Assembly: GCF_932526225.1 (NCBI RefSeq) | Contig: NC_064042.1 | Location: forward strand, 2,339,001 to 2,403,000 | DNA: 64,000 bases | Source of the DNA: Nematostella vectensis | Lineage: Eukaryota > Cnidaria > Anthozoa > Actiniaria > Edwardsiidae | Direction of reading: 5' to 3' | Shown: in pieces, positions 1 through 9,796 of the stretch | Numbering within the stretch: position 1 is the first letter of the stretch | Layout of the letters: every line of letters starts with the position of its first letter | Position numbers and translations under genes: made by a program | Notes under the pieces: model-generated | Databases searched by the model: none | Told to the model about the DNA's origin: nothing | What the model saw: only the letters and a program-made list of their open reading frames with translations

Positions 1-3000
1 CTAATGCTTTGTCGCTCGCATGTTTGATAGTCTCACAGGCGATTTTCTGTATTTCTTTATGCAATTCCTCAATAGATTTACCAGCATCTAGAACCTATGA
101 TACAGTGAATTTGTTATCCATCAGACAAACAAACAGACAAAAGGACTAATGAAGGGAAGATGGAAAGATAGACTGATTAACAGACAGATATAGAAACCCG
201 GGGGGGGGGGGTCCAATAAAGGAAGGGCAATTTTGGCGTGGTCAACAGAAATTTTTACCCATAAGAGATAGCAAATTGGGTGTAGTCAAAGGAACTTTTA
301 ACCCTAAGAGATGGCAGAATCTTAAAAAAAAGTTAAACACCCCCTTGGTTGAATTTTATACCCAATTTTGCAAGATCAGAAAAATCCATCCCCTAGAACA
401 CCCCCTAAGGGATGGCAGTTGGACAGGTGACAATCAACCCGTTTAATTTTCTGGTTATCACCCCCTCCGTGTATAAAAATGAATGGACAGAAAACAGGCA
501 TAAAGCGTATGGACAGACAGCCAGATGGACAAACATACGGAGTATACAGGCGGAAACGATTGAATAACAAACACTTATAGATAACGATAATACCCAACAA
601 CAATACAGAAATATTTCAACAAACATACACAGAGAGTAAATAGACAAATAAACAAACCATTTCACAGATAGTGGCAGCTGTATCTTACCTTCCAAGAGTC
701 TGCCTGAAGCTCTTTGTATCGGTTGGCAACTGATCTCTGAAAGTCACTAGTTTCATATCTCTCTCCCCCATACTCTGACCTCTCAGCGGCATTATCCACG
801 GATATATCCAGGAATATCACAATATCTGGAGCAGGGAGACCTCGGTCTGGGGCCTTGCACCACTCCAGGTCAAAGCCCTGGGAAATAAATTATGTAAGAA
901 TAACCTGTGCAACCTTTTCTGGGCTTTTATGAACTTTCAGAGTAGGCAGTGGAGATTCATAAGTGGTGGGGGGGGGGGGGGGGGGGGGAATCATTTTATC
1001 TTTTTAGTTAATAAAATAAAACTTAAGTTGACTTAAAAAAAAGTAGCCGGTGCTCAGTGGAAAATAGCTGGTGCTTCCGCGGCCGCCGGGGCCTAATGAA
1101 ACCCCTGCTTTTTAAAAAAGTAAGACTTAAGTCTCAGCTACAATAACCTGCCTTATTGGTGTTTCTAGAGGTTTTAAGTTTACAAAGTTACCCATTGTAT
1201 AGAACCAAGGACTTATTAAGTAGCCTGGACATTCCCACTCTGCCACAGCCTGGTATACTGTAATAGCGCCTCATTGCTTTACCAAACCAGGTTACTTTTA
1301 GACTTTAAATGAAGAAAAATAATAAGAAAATTTGCTAAAGAGGATACCTTCTTGGCAGATGTAAAAGCAGCACCTGAAAATGCGTAGCGATCAACCACTA
1401 TTGTTGTTCCAGTATTGAGAAGACTTCTAATTTTGGGACTGAAAACAAGAGAGTTGAAGAAATGATTAGTAAAAAAGGTAGAGGAGATGTTGGAGAGTAC
1501 ATTTATCTGGGTGTTTAGAGAAAAAAAAGCATTTGTGAAAACACTTTTGCCTAGCATTGCCTCGTCTCAAAACACCACTGAAAGCAAAACCTGGAAACAC
1601 CCATGAAATGGAGGGCGGGACAGAATAGCACAATGCATTGTTATAGCATTAAGGGCATTATGTCTTTCCTTTGGCTGAAGTTCTGGGTTAAGATGGGCAA
1701 AATTCTATTTGCTAAACCAGGACTCTAGACAAATAAACCCCCTCTCTCTATAAAGTAAATCAGCCCCCTTCCACCCCCATTCCCCAAGAAACATAAAAAT
1801 ATTAAACATAACACATTTTCAAGAGTGATTGTTGATACAAGCACAATTACACTAATTAGTAGTTAATATCATCTTAGATTTTTGTAGTGACAATAAACCA
1901 TTTTTGGAAGAGGGTTTTTTTATATCCCGAATAATCAATGTTGAGAAACAAATTTCGGATATCGCTTAAACCAAATTCAATAATGGTTTTATTATACATT
2001 GATCCAGTAAAACACATTTCATGAAAACAAAATGTACACCCAATTTGCACAAAGGCAAAGGAATCCATTAAAGTGTGTTAAAGGTGCATTGCATGCGTAG
2101 AATCACTAATCTGCTAGTTTATTAGTGAAGACCCTTAGACTTTGTGATTATCAAAACAAAGCGCAGGCTCTTAGCCAGTCAGAATTCACATATGGAGTAC
2201 AATGTATAATAATAAAACTTTAAGCCCCCTCTCTCTAATATGCAGTCTTATCAGTTTATATACTTACACTGATTCCCATCTGTTAGCGGAGAAGAGAAGA
2301 TGGATTGCATGGTCGTCTAGCTCTGATGTCCCTTGTAGGTAGGAGTTTATACATTGTCCAATAGCTGTACTCCTGTCTAGAATTCAAGTTCCTGTCAATT
2401 TAATGGTGTGACTATGCAAAATTCATCAATCTCCCCCCATCTTCCCACAACCCTTTGTGATGTGTGTGTGAAAAAATGATACTGATAAAAATAAACTTAA
2501 CATCTTGTTTACAATTTTGATGCCTGACCTTGGTTTCATGCGAGCATCCCAAAGATGTGGAAATTGTAGTATTTACAGTAAGTATTGTATTATTTTTTTC
2601 ATCACTACAGACAAATCTTAAAATATCGTATAGAATTCCAATGATGTAAAGAATAAAAAACAAATATTTAGAATACCAGGTTCAAGAAAATTAAGTAAGT
2701 AATAGGTAAAAGTAACTTATACACACAATGTGTACTGTATATAAGCTTACGTATGGACTAAATTCTATTATCTGGAGATAGATCAGGATATTTTAATTAT
2801 TCTACTTTTAATCTAAACAATCAAAGTTATGAAACGGATAAATACAATGGGCTTTTTCACCGGCAACTTAACGTAACTTAAGCTTACCTGGAAACCGCAT
2901 ATGCTCGATATTTGTCCCAAGTGATCTCAAATAATCTACCAGCAGACGGCTTTGGGTGGATTTTCCCGATCGATCGCAGCCCTCGAAGCAAATAAGCGCT

Positions 3001-3020
3001 CCTCTGGTAGAAAGCGTCAT
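1..3020 (-). CDS. DTYMK: Thymidylate kinase (dTMP kinase), 5 exons seen, last codons cut off by window edge
   Basis: Phosphorylates dTMP to dTDP in dTTP synthesis, in cytosol/nucleus. Exons on the minus strand, 5' to 3': 3020-2888, 2376-2268, 1438-1348, 877-689, 94-1; all joints are GT-AG and the frame is kept (205 codons visible; the human enzyme has 212 residues, so only a few are missing). Exon 1 holds the P-loop, seen as [11 protein letters not shown] at residues 13-23. Exon 2 reads through [13 protein letters not shown], exon 3 has the DR[YF] motif as VVDRYAFSG, and exon 4 contains the LID-side region [15 protein letters not shown]. Exon 5 reads [15 protein letters not shown], matching the family's C-terminal helix. 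The start is the first ATG, right before the conserved [10 protein letters not shown] strand. Introns hold poly-G runs and one copy of a dispersed repeat. Identification is by recognised family sequence; I am very sure of it. Confidence 0.96.
215..445. repeat. Dispersed repeat copy 1 (in DTYMK intron 4)
   Basis: Contains the recurring phrases GGCGTGGTCAACAGAAATTT, CCCATAAGAGATAGCA and CCCTAAGGGATGGCAGTTGG. The same ordered phrases occur at about 5790-6040 and 50160-50490, so this is an interspersed repeat and not unique intron sequence. Confidence 0.75.
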
Positions 3021-3344
3021 TACAATCAGTGCCAAATATACCTCAAAAGTTTATACTTGTGTCATTGAGTAATTCGTGGGGATTCTATGTGCCCTAGTTG
3101 CAGGAGAGTGTGAATTTCGCGCCTTTTTTCTGAATAACTTACCTTGAAATTCTTTTGAACATTGCGACCCCCCCTTCTAGACTGTAGGCGCGGCTACCTG
3201 GTCCCTATAACAGGGATCCCATATAGGGACCATGGCGGCTAGCTGTTTGTCTCGTCACCACGGTTAAACCAGTCAAATGTTCGTGTATCGAATATTATAT
3301 TTAATTTGTCTACTGAATATATCTGTAATAAAGCCATTTTCTTG

Positions 3345-3463
3345 AAGTTGTTGTCATACATTGATCTGGTTCCGTTCTGGTTCATGTATGAGTGAGGAAA
3401 ATCACCTAAACTGTTATGAATCACGGCTAAAACGGAACCAGATCAACTATGACAACAACTTCG
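3345..3463. repeat. Foldback (inverted-repeat) element
   Basis: The arm at 3345-3381 (AAGTTGTTGTCATACATTGA, then a CTGGTTCCGTT segment) is the imperfect reverse complement of 3428-3463 (AAAACGGAACCAGATCAACT, then ATGACAACAACTT). The loop is about 50 bp. It looks like a tiny MITE or a solo hairpin; class unknown. Confidence 0.75.
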
Positions 3464-4180
3464 ATTGGGTGGCTATCAAACCCTCCCCCCCCTCCTTTTT
3501 GAGTAAAAAGAAAGTATTTTATTGTTTGAAAAATATAAATGTCTAAGGGACGGGAGGTACTGTCCATGTGCCTTCGTCTGCTTTACTTTGCTGACACGAC
3601 AAATCCAATACAGCTTGAAGTATTATTGTGGATCTATTTGACCTTCCAAGAACCACTGGATCAATTATACAGTAGGCCGTCTATCTGGCCATGACTCACC
3701 CCCCATTTTGAAATCCTGGATCCGTTTCTGCGTAAACAAATTAAATATAATATTTGATAGGCAAACATTTCGTCTTGTTTGCCCGTGGTCTCACGCTAGA
3801 TGGATCCTCACATCCTAATAACAACTGGTCGAGAATGTTTAAAAAAAATTCCCAGAAATAACTGCGTTTTTTTAGTAAGACTCCATTGGGGAGCAAAACA
3901 AAGCAAAAATTGAGCAAAATACTCAATGTTTGTGATTAGCTTTCGGTGGGGGTGTAGGGACTTTTTAAAGAAATCTCCCTTATTCAAAAATGCAATTGTA
4001 TTAATGATTGTATGGCATTTCTAGAAAAAGAGTTTTAAACAAGAAGGATAAATATGTTTTAAAATTTACAGGTACATACACAGTACAAATCACAGGTACA
4101 AATAAAGTCTCGTTAGGAGCACAGGGTACAGGGCAAGATTGAATCTCTTAAATCGTGCGGGGAATCAATCTGTGTACTCA

Positions 4181-4369
4181 CAGGCCCGTAGCCAGGGGGG
4201 GGGGGGCTCGGGGGGTTCGGAAGAATCATCCCATTGGACAGGAAGGTCCGCTCTAATGAAGAAAAATTGAGTACCACTGCAAGCTAGGGCGAGCTACCTA
4301 ACAGAAGATGGTCCGCTTAATGGGTAAACGAACCCCCCACTAAAAATCCTGGCTAGGCTACGGGCCTGA
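4181..4369. mobile_element. MITE, ~189 bp, TIR CAGGCCCGTAGCCAGG, 5-bp target duplication ACTCA
   Basis: The left end CAGGCCCGTAGCCAGG is matched by the right end CCTGGCTAGGCTACGGGCCTG. ACTCA lies directly on both sides (4176-4180 and 4370-4374), as expected of a target-site duplication. The body has no coding capacity. A second, diverged copy of the same body lies at about 26371-26552 inside BMS1. Confidence 0.82.
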
Positions 4370-5030
4370 CTCATGTATGAATCGTACTAACATTTGCTGG
4401 TATTATGGGATTAAGCTTAGGGTATATAGCATTCTTTTCCTAGGAGGGAATCAATCGGCTTACTCGTGTGTAAATCATAATCATTTGCTGGAATGTGGGA
4501 TTATGCTTAGGGCAAGCTTACTCTACTAAGAAATTAATGGGAGTTCCCAAAGAACAAGGCTCAAATCATGGATGAGATATAACAAGTCTCCTACATATAT
4601 AACTCGTTTGTTGAGCTGAATTTTGGACACGATGAGCGCACTTTTCCATTTCTTTTCTTTACAGACGGCGTACTAAACAACAGCTTTTGCTTTGTTTAAT
4701 TTATCAAAATAAACAGCTAATCCCAAAATCCGATAACAAAATCTAAAATAAAAGAATCAGCGTATGCCCCGATAAACTGTACTGGTAAATAGGCTTTTTC
4801 TGAATATATTTCTAACAGGAATAAGAAAATTGATGTCTTCACTCAGCTCAATCAAAGAAGGCATCACAAAATAAAGCAAAAATTGGGCAAAAATACTCTG
4901 TTGTGTTTGTGAATACAATAACTTTTGGTGGGAGTGTAGGAACTCTGTAAAGATATCTCCCTAGGGGAGACTTACTCAAAATATACAATAATACCTAACG
5001 GTTGATAACGCAAAAAGTATATTTCTGGAA

Positions 5031-5275
5031 TTTTAATCTTACATGGAAATTTGACGCTTCGAGCTAACCATCAGTCTTCATAGTGACTTATTCATGTGAT
5101 GACAGAGCGTCACGTGACAATCTTCGAGGAACTGAATCTAAATCTTACCTCCGTTCCTCGACGGTTGTCTCGTGACGCTCTGCCGTCACGTGACTAAGTC
5201 ACTGATGAAGACTGATGGTTTCGGTGAAGACGTCAAATTTCCATGTAAAATCAAAATTTCAGAAAAAGACTTTTC
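5031..5275. repeat. Long imperfect palindrome (foldback element), ~245 bp
   Basis: The arm from 5031 (containing TTACATGGAAATTTGACG and CCATCAGTCTTCAT) pairs with the arm ending at 5275 (ATGAAGACTGATGG, CGTCAAATTTCCATGTAA). The centre near 5140-5165 repeats GAGCGTCACGTGAC / GTCTCGTGACGCTC. No open frame; probably a non-autonomous element. Confidence 0.8.
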
Positions 5276-5789
5276 AAGTTTTAAAATTTTAATTTTAGCT
5301 CTGCTGATTCTAGATCTATAGCATTTTATGTTAACTACATAGGCGTAATCTCGCACCGGAAAACTCCACTAAGCTTACTGTAAGTGTTTGTTATTTTCAT
5401 TGGCGGGTGTACTAAACGCTTCCAGCAACAATTAAGAAACCATAATATATCATGCGGCGGCATCATGAGACCATCATGTGCAATAATTCAATGGTCTCGT
5501 GTTGGGGTTGCGAACCACTGCTGTGCACCCCAATAGTTTTTGGACCTGCGTTTTTGTGATCCTTCTTTACGTACCGTGTTGGGGCAATAGCAAGGCTTTA
5601 TATATCTTTTGTGTGAAAATTCGATCTAAATTTTTACTCCATCGATAAATAGATCGTTCTTGACCGCAAAAAAGGGTAATTTTTTTTCAAAAGATTGTAA
5701 AATATTATACATTTTTCACATTATATCTATAACTGTGCAATTCCCATCACCTACCCAGAATTTATGGATGAAATTCCAAAAGTGAATTT

Positions 5790-6040
5790 TAATTGAGGGA
5801 TAGCACTTTGGGTGTGGTCAGTAGCAATTCTTACCCCTGAGAGTACATTGGGTGTGGTCGAAGCACATTTCTAAAATAAAGAGAAGCCCTAAAACCAAAC
5901 ACATTTTCAGTATTTCTGAGTTTTATTGCAGTCCTCTTAAAAGTCACCGCCATCAAGCACATCCCTTCTGACGACTTTTAAGGGATAACAGAATCGGGAG
6001 AGTCTTGGAACACCCCTTAAAGAATAGCAGTTGGTGAAAC
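5790..6040. repeat. Dispersed repeat copy 2
   Basis: Shares ordered phrases with 215-445 and 50160-50490: GGGATAGCACTTTGGGTGTG, TTACCCCTGAGAG, GGGATAACAGAATCGG and AATAGCAGTTGGTG. Nothing coding is seen. Confidence 0.72.
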
Positions 6041-6567
6041 TTTGAACAAACGCACGCAGAATGTTAATTCTACGGTAGACGAACGAGTCCATCTGCCCTT
6101 TCCAGGTCAATATTCAAGTCGGTGCTTTATCAAGCCCTTTATTAGACATCATAGGGCAACGCGTGTTACCAAGACAACCAAGACTAGGATAAGTTAGCAG
6201 TCAGTAAGCATTCAAGTTCTGACTGACGCCTGTTTGCCAAGTTTTCGTCATCTCCTAATGCACGCTGAAGCGTTTCCTTACCACGCCTGTTGGTATGGAA
6301 AGTTCAGGTCAATCAGCACGTTTTTTGCACCATTATTGGCAAGCTCGAGGACTTAGCCTTTGCAATCCAAGAGCGGGTCCAGGGGGTGAATTGATTAGCT
6401 ACCAACAGCCCACCCCTTTTCGACTTATTTAAACCAATTTTTCTATTCAATTTCTAGCCCCCCCCCCCCCCCCCCCTAACAAAGTCTAAACCCGCCAGGG
6501 CCAAGATGCTGCGCTCCGCACTTTGATCCTTATTAAATACTCGGTTTTCTTTCCCCCGTTTTCTTTA

Positions 6568-7758
6568 TCACAATGAGCTCTTTTGTGATAATAAGCTTGG
6601 CTTTGGCACTCTAGGGCTTCTTTCCGAGAGATCGGGCGTGCCTAAAGGCGTAAGATTACTATATTGTTGCTTTCTTATAGTGGCGAGCCGCGTGCGTGTC
6701 ACAGGACTCCCAGGCGTACTAAAAACATCAATGTCCTCATGTCGCTTCCAAAAGCACAACACTCGCTTGAACTCACGCCGGAATCTGTCCGAAAATATTA
6801 CGTAAATAATAGGGTTGGTACAACTGTTGAAGAAGCCAAACCAGGGCAGTAGCATGTCTAGCTTGATGGGGATTCTCCTCAATGTATCCGGCCACGTGAC
6901 GTGGATCAACTCACGCACTTGCAAGGGAAACCAACAAAGTGCGAATAGCACAACGACAGTGACGAGCATTTTAGTGGCTTTCCGTCTAGAGGCGCGCACA
7001 GACTCGTGGTTGCTCCGGTTGAGCGGATTTTCTTGGCTTTTTGCCGTGCCACAGCCCCACAGCTTGCGGCCCGTTACAGTATAAACGGAGCCTATCAGGC
7101 CCAAAGGGACTATATACGTGAGAAGCAAAAACATGATGATGTAGAGACTTTGGTCCATTTTGCCCCAGTCCTCCACACAATGGTATCCTGTATCGTCGTT
7201 GATCACTTTTAACGCAATCATCAGCGGTATACTAAATATCACCGAGACCAACCAGACGAGGACTATAGACCATTTTGTCACAGTCTTGGTGAAGTACTTC
7301 TTCATCGGCTGCATTACAGCGAGACAGCGGTCGACGCTAATTACAAGAAGTGTGTACACAGACCCAAATATGGACACCATCTGAGACGAGTGCACGACGG
7401 TGCAAGTAACAGAGCCCGCGATCCCGCCAAACCATTTGGATCCGATGTAGTAAAACTTGATAAGATATGGGAAGACCAGTATAGTCATGAGCAGGTCAGC
7501 GGCTGACATGTTTGCGATGAGGATGTTGGTGACATTGCGCATGTGCATGCGCGTGCGTATTAGGTGGATGACGGTGCAGTTGCCGACAGTGGAGACGATA
7601 AAGCAGACGATCCCGAACAGCGTCAGACCCACTTGTACATCGAGCAGCCCAGTCTCCGCTACAAACACAATGTAGAATATAAAGTTAAAGTAAGTCGTCT
7701 CCGCTACAAACACAATATAGAATATAAAGTTAAAGTAAGTTGTCTCCGCTCCAAACAC
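6568..7758 (-). CDS. Class A (rhodopsin-type) GPCR, neuropeptide-receptor-like; 5' end unresolved
   Basis: Single large exon encoding a seven-helix plasma-membrane receptor. Visible hallmarks: GN in TM1 (STVGNCTVI), NMSAADLL in TM2, TM3 ending VISVDRCLAVMQP (DRC in place of DRY), a TM3/ECL2 cysteine pair (VTCTVVH and GYHCVEDW), FALCWFPLQ in TM6 and NPIIYVIFSDRF in TM7, followed by a basic helix 8 with CFW and a Ser/Thr/Pro-rich tail. The overall look (ECL2 EDW, WFPLQ) is that of peptide receptors of the NPFF/orexin/galanin kind; the ligand cannot be told. The frame is open from 7758 but holds no ATG before TM2, and a stop lies just upstream, so an upstream exon is needed. The first residues are two 15-residue copies (ETTYFNFIFYIVFVA) made by a 45-bp DNA repeat carrying splice-acceptor-like TTTGTAG. 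The coding body is likely complete from residue ~34 to the stop at 6568. Confidence 0.88.
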   Translation of the reverse strand: MFGAETTYFNFIFYIVFVAETTYFNFIFYIVFVAETGLLDVQVGLTLFGIVCFIVSTVGNCTVIHLIRTRMHMRNVTNILIANMSAADLLMTILVFPYLIKFYYIGSKWFGGIAGSVTCTVVHSSQMVSIFGSVYTLLVISVDRCLAVMQPMKKYFTKTVTKWSIVLVWLVSVIFSIPLMIALKVINDDTGYHCVEDWGKMDQSLYIIMFLLLTYIVPLGLIGSVYTVTGRKLWGCGTAKSQENPLNRSNHESVRASRRKATKMLVTVVVLFALCWFPLQVRELIHVTWPDTLRRIPIKLDMLLPWFGFFNSCTNPIIYVIFSDRFRREFKRVLCFWKRHEDIDVFSTPGSPVTRTRLATIRKQQYSNLTPLGTPDLSERSPRVPKPSLLSQKSSL

Positions 7759-8110
7759 AATATAGTTACATTAAGGCAAGGGTGTGTGTATGGGTAGAGA
7801 TAGAGAGGGCGTGGGGGGAGGGGGGTGTACACCTAGCAATTCCACCCCTGCTACAAACATAATGTTGAAGATATAGTTAAAATAAGGCATAGGTGTGTAC
7901 ATGGGTAGTGGTAGAGAGGGTGTGGGGGAGGGGGTCTACACCTAAAGCAATTCCACCCCTGCTACAAACATAATGTTGAAGATATAGGTAAAGTAAGGCA
8001 AGGGTGTGTACATGGGTAGAAATAAAGGGGAAGGGGGTTGGTGTACTCCAAGCAATCCCGCCTCTGGTACAATGTAGAAGGGAAAAGCATTGGTGTGTAT
8101 ATGGGTAGAG
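7655..8110. repeat. Compound minisatellite at the GPCR 5' edge
   Basis: 45-bp units at about 7655-7760 share CTACAAACACAAT.TAGAATATAAAG. Beyond 7800, larger ~115-120-bp units begin CCACCCCTGCTACAAACATA and carry GGTAGAGAGGGTGTGGGGGAG; copies lie near 7845, 7955 and a decayed one at 8050. The shared CTACAAACA core ties the two arrays together. Confidence 0.82.
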
Positions 8111-8127
8111 ACAGACCGAGAGGGCTG

Positions 8128-8128
8128 C

Positions 8129-8203
<75 letters not shown>
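8128..8203. repeat. (ACAG)n microsatellite
   Basis: About 19 uninterrupted ACAG units. The Cys/Val/Ser and Asp/Arg/Gln/Thr open frames over it are artefacts of the 4-bp period. Confidence 0.97.
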
Positions 8204-8540
8204 TGACATCGCGGGGTGTGTACTCGTACCCACGGTGACATGACTAAAAGGGTAGACGTGTTTGAGGGAGAGCAAATACCCAAGAAAGGAAAGACATTAT
8301 TTTTTTCGGGGTCCGGTATCCATCAAATCTCGTGTGGTCCGGTATTCGAACCCCGCGATACCTCAAAAGCTCAAAATAGTGAGTTGATTTGTAAAATGAC
8401 CATCAAAAACTGGCTTTTATTGAATGATCATGTGCGAACAAAATCTTCACGAACATCGACGAAGGTCAAAAGCGTAACCTCGCCTCGTGCAACCGTAACC
8501 CGTAAAGTGAACAAAGTTAAAAATTCTATTGAGGAAAAAA

Positions 8541-8641
8541 ATATGTTATTTCCCAGCTAAGGGCCGGTCCGTATCGTGAGATACCGTGACGGTGGTCTTG
8601 AAAATACAGACCGAAACCTCCTAGCTGGTAAATAACATATA
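8541..8641. repeat. Foldback element, ~100 bp
   Basis: Left arm AATATGTTATTTCCCAGCTA is mirrored by TAGCTGGTAAATAACATATA on the right; further inside, CCGGTCCGTATC partly mirrors GACCGAAACC. MITE-like and non-coding. Confidence 0.75.
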
Positions 8642-9659
8642 TATAAGGACAGTAAGAGAGGGGGTGTGCATATCAGGAATCATTAGGCCAACAGAAGAGC
8701 AAAGGACATACCTCCCATCTAAAAATTGTACGAGTTCAGGAAAAAAATACGCACTAGAAAAAGTGAGAATTGAAGACCGTTTTCACGATGTTGCGCTTCC
8801 ACCAAAAATGCCACAGACTGGCGGGCCACCGCTGATCTAAAATTGCGGACGAAATGGAGTTTACAGACGAAGCTATAGAAAAAGCTGCCAGAGTGCGCCT
8901 TTTGCAGAGTTTTGGCGCTAGAGTCAAATTCCCCTTTGTCTGCATCATTTTGGATCATCTTGTGGAATTTTGGACGCGCGCGCAACGTGAAAACGGTCTG
9001 AGTTTCTAGAGGTCACCCATCTCCTCTAAAAACATAATAGAAAGAACAGCAAATGCATTTTTGGGAAGTTTGAGAAATTTAGGGAAAAGACACGTGTTTC
9101 TCGAGTGCTTTTACACGACCCACTTCACATTGCCAATGTTCCGGCTATAAACAGATGTTCTTTAGATAAAACTCCAGTAAATAAGATCTAAATTTTATCA
9201 TATACGCCGTAACATATAGGTGTTAAAGTACCATGATTGCCTTATCTCAAGCTTTGTTCGAACGGCCCTTTTATTGAATCTAACATCCACACTTGCTCAC
9301 ATTGTTAGTTGTGTTAATAGATGATAATAAGAAGTTTAAATTACCCATCAAAAAAGGGCAACCTAAAAAATCATCGGCTCTAAAACACAAAAACGTTAAT
9401 TAGTTTCACAGCTTGACAAATTCTTTGATTATGTGAGTTTAACGCTTCTTACAGCGAAAGTAGATATCATGTTTAAAGACATTGTTCTATGGAGGGTTTT
9501 ATTTAACGGCACTGAAACCCGCTGTGCCAATAAAGCCGACAATTGAACGCTATTAATAAAGGATATTTATAAACAAAAACACCACCTCCGTAATCTGTGG
9601 AAGTGAAAGGATGTATAAGGCAGTTTCGGTTGTTGATATGAAATTTTACTTGAGTTCCA

Positions 9660-9796
9660 TTTTAAACTACCCTGGGTACCAGTGGCTTGAGCTTCACTCC
9701 GACAACATGAACCACGAAGCGGCGTCTCGTAGTCAGTAAAGGCGCATAGTAAACGAAGGAAGCTCGAGACTCTGGTACCCAGGGTAATTTTAAACT
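9660..9796. repeat. Foldback element, ~135 bp
   Basis: Left arm TTTAAACTACCCTGGGTACC and AGTGGCTTGAGCTT is matched by AAGCTCGAGACTCT and GGTACCCAGGGTAATTTTAA on the right. No open frame of note. Confidence 0.75.

Larger units (their letters stand above)
3021..6567. other. Intergenic stretch without a recognisable gene
   Basis: Between the DTYMK start and the GPCR stop (both minus strand). I see no conserved coding segment. A short plus-strand ATG at 3233 (ATGGCGGCTAGC) opens only 12 codons. The stretch holds three foldback elements (listed separately), a dispersed repeat and a poly-C run near 6459-6477. Confidence 0.7.

Noticed and set aside
3233-3268. ATGGCGGCTAGC start near the DTYMK 5' end, pointing away from it
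   Set aside because: Opens only 12 codons before a stop and has no convincing donor; at most an untranslated or regulatory site.
6568-7758. GPCR starting at 7758 with a GTG codon
   Set aside because: Nuclear animal genes do not normally start at GTG; the frame is open from a splice-acceptor-like repeat, so an upstream exon is more likely.
7877-8283. Cys/Leu/Ser/Val-rich frames near 8 kb
   Set aside because: Products of the (ACAG)n microsatellite and its flanking minisatellite.
8216-8560. 114-codon plus-strand frame after the microsatellite
   Set aside because: Runs into the foldback element at 8541 and has no family resemblance.
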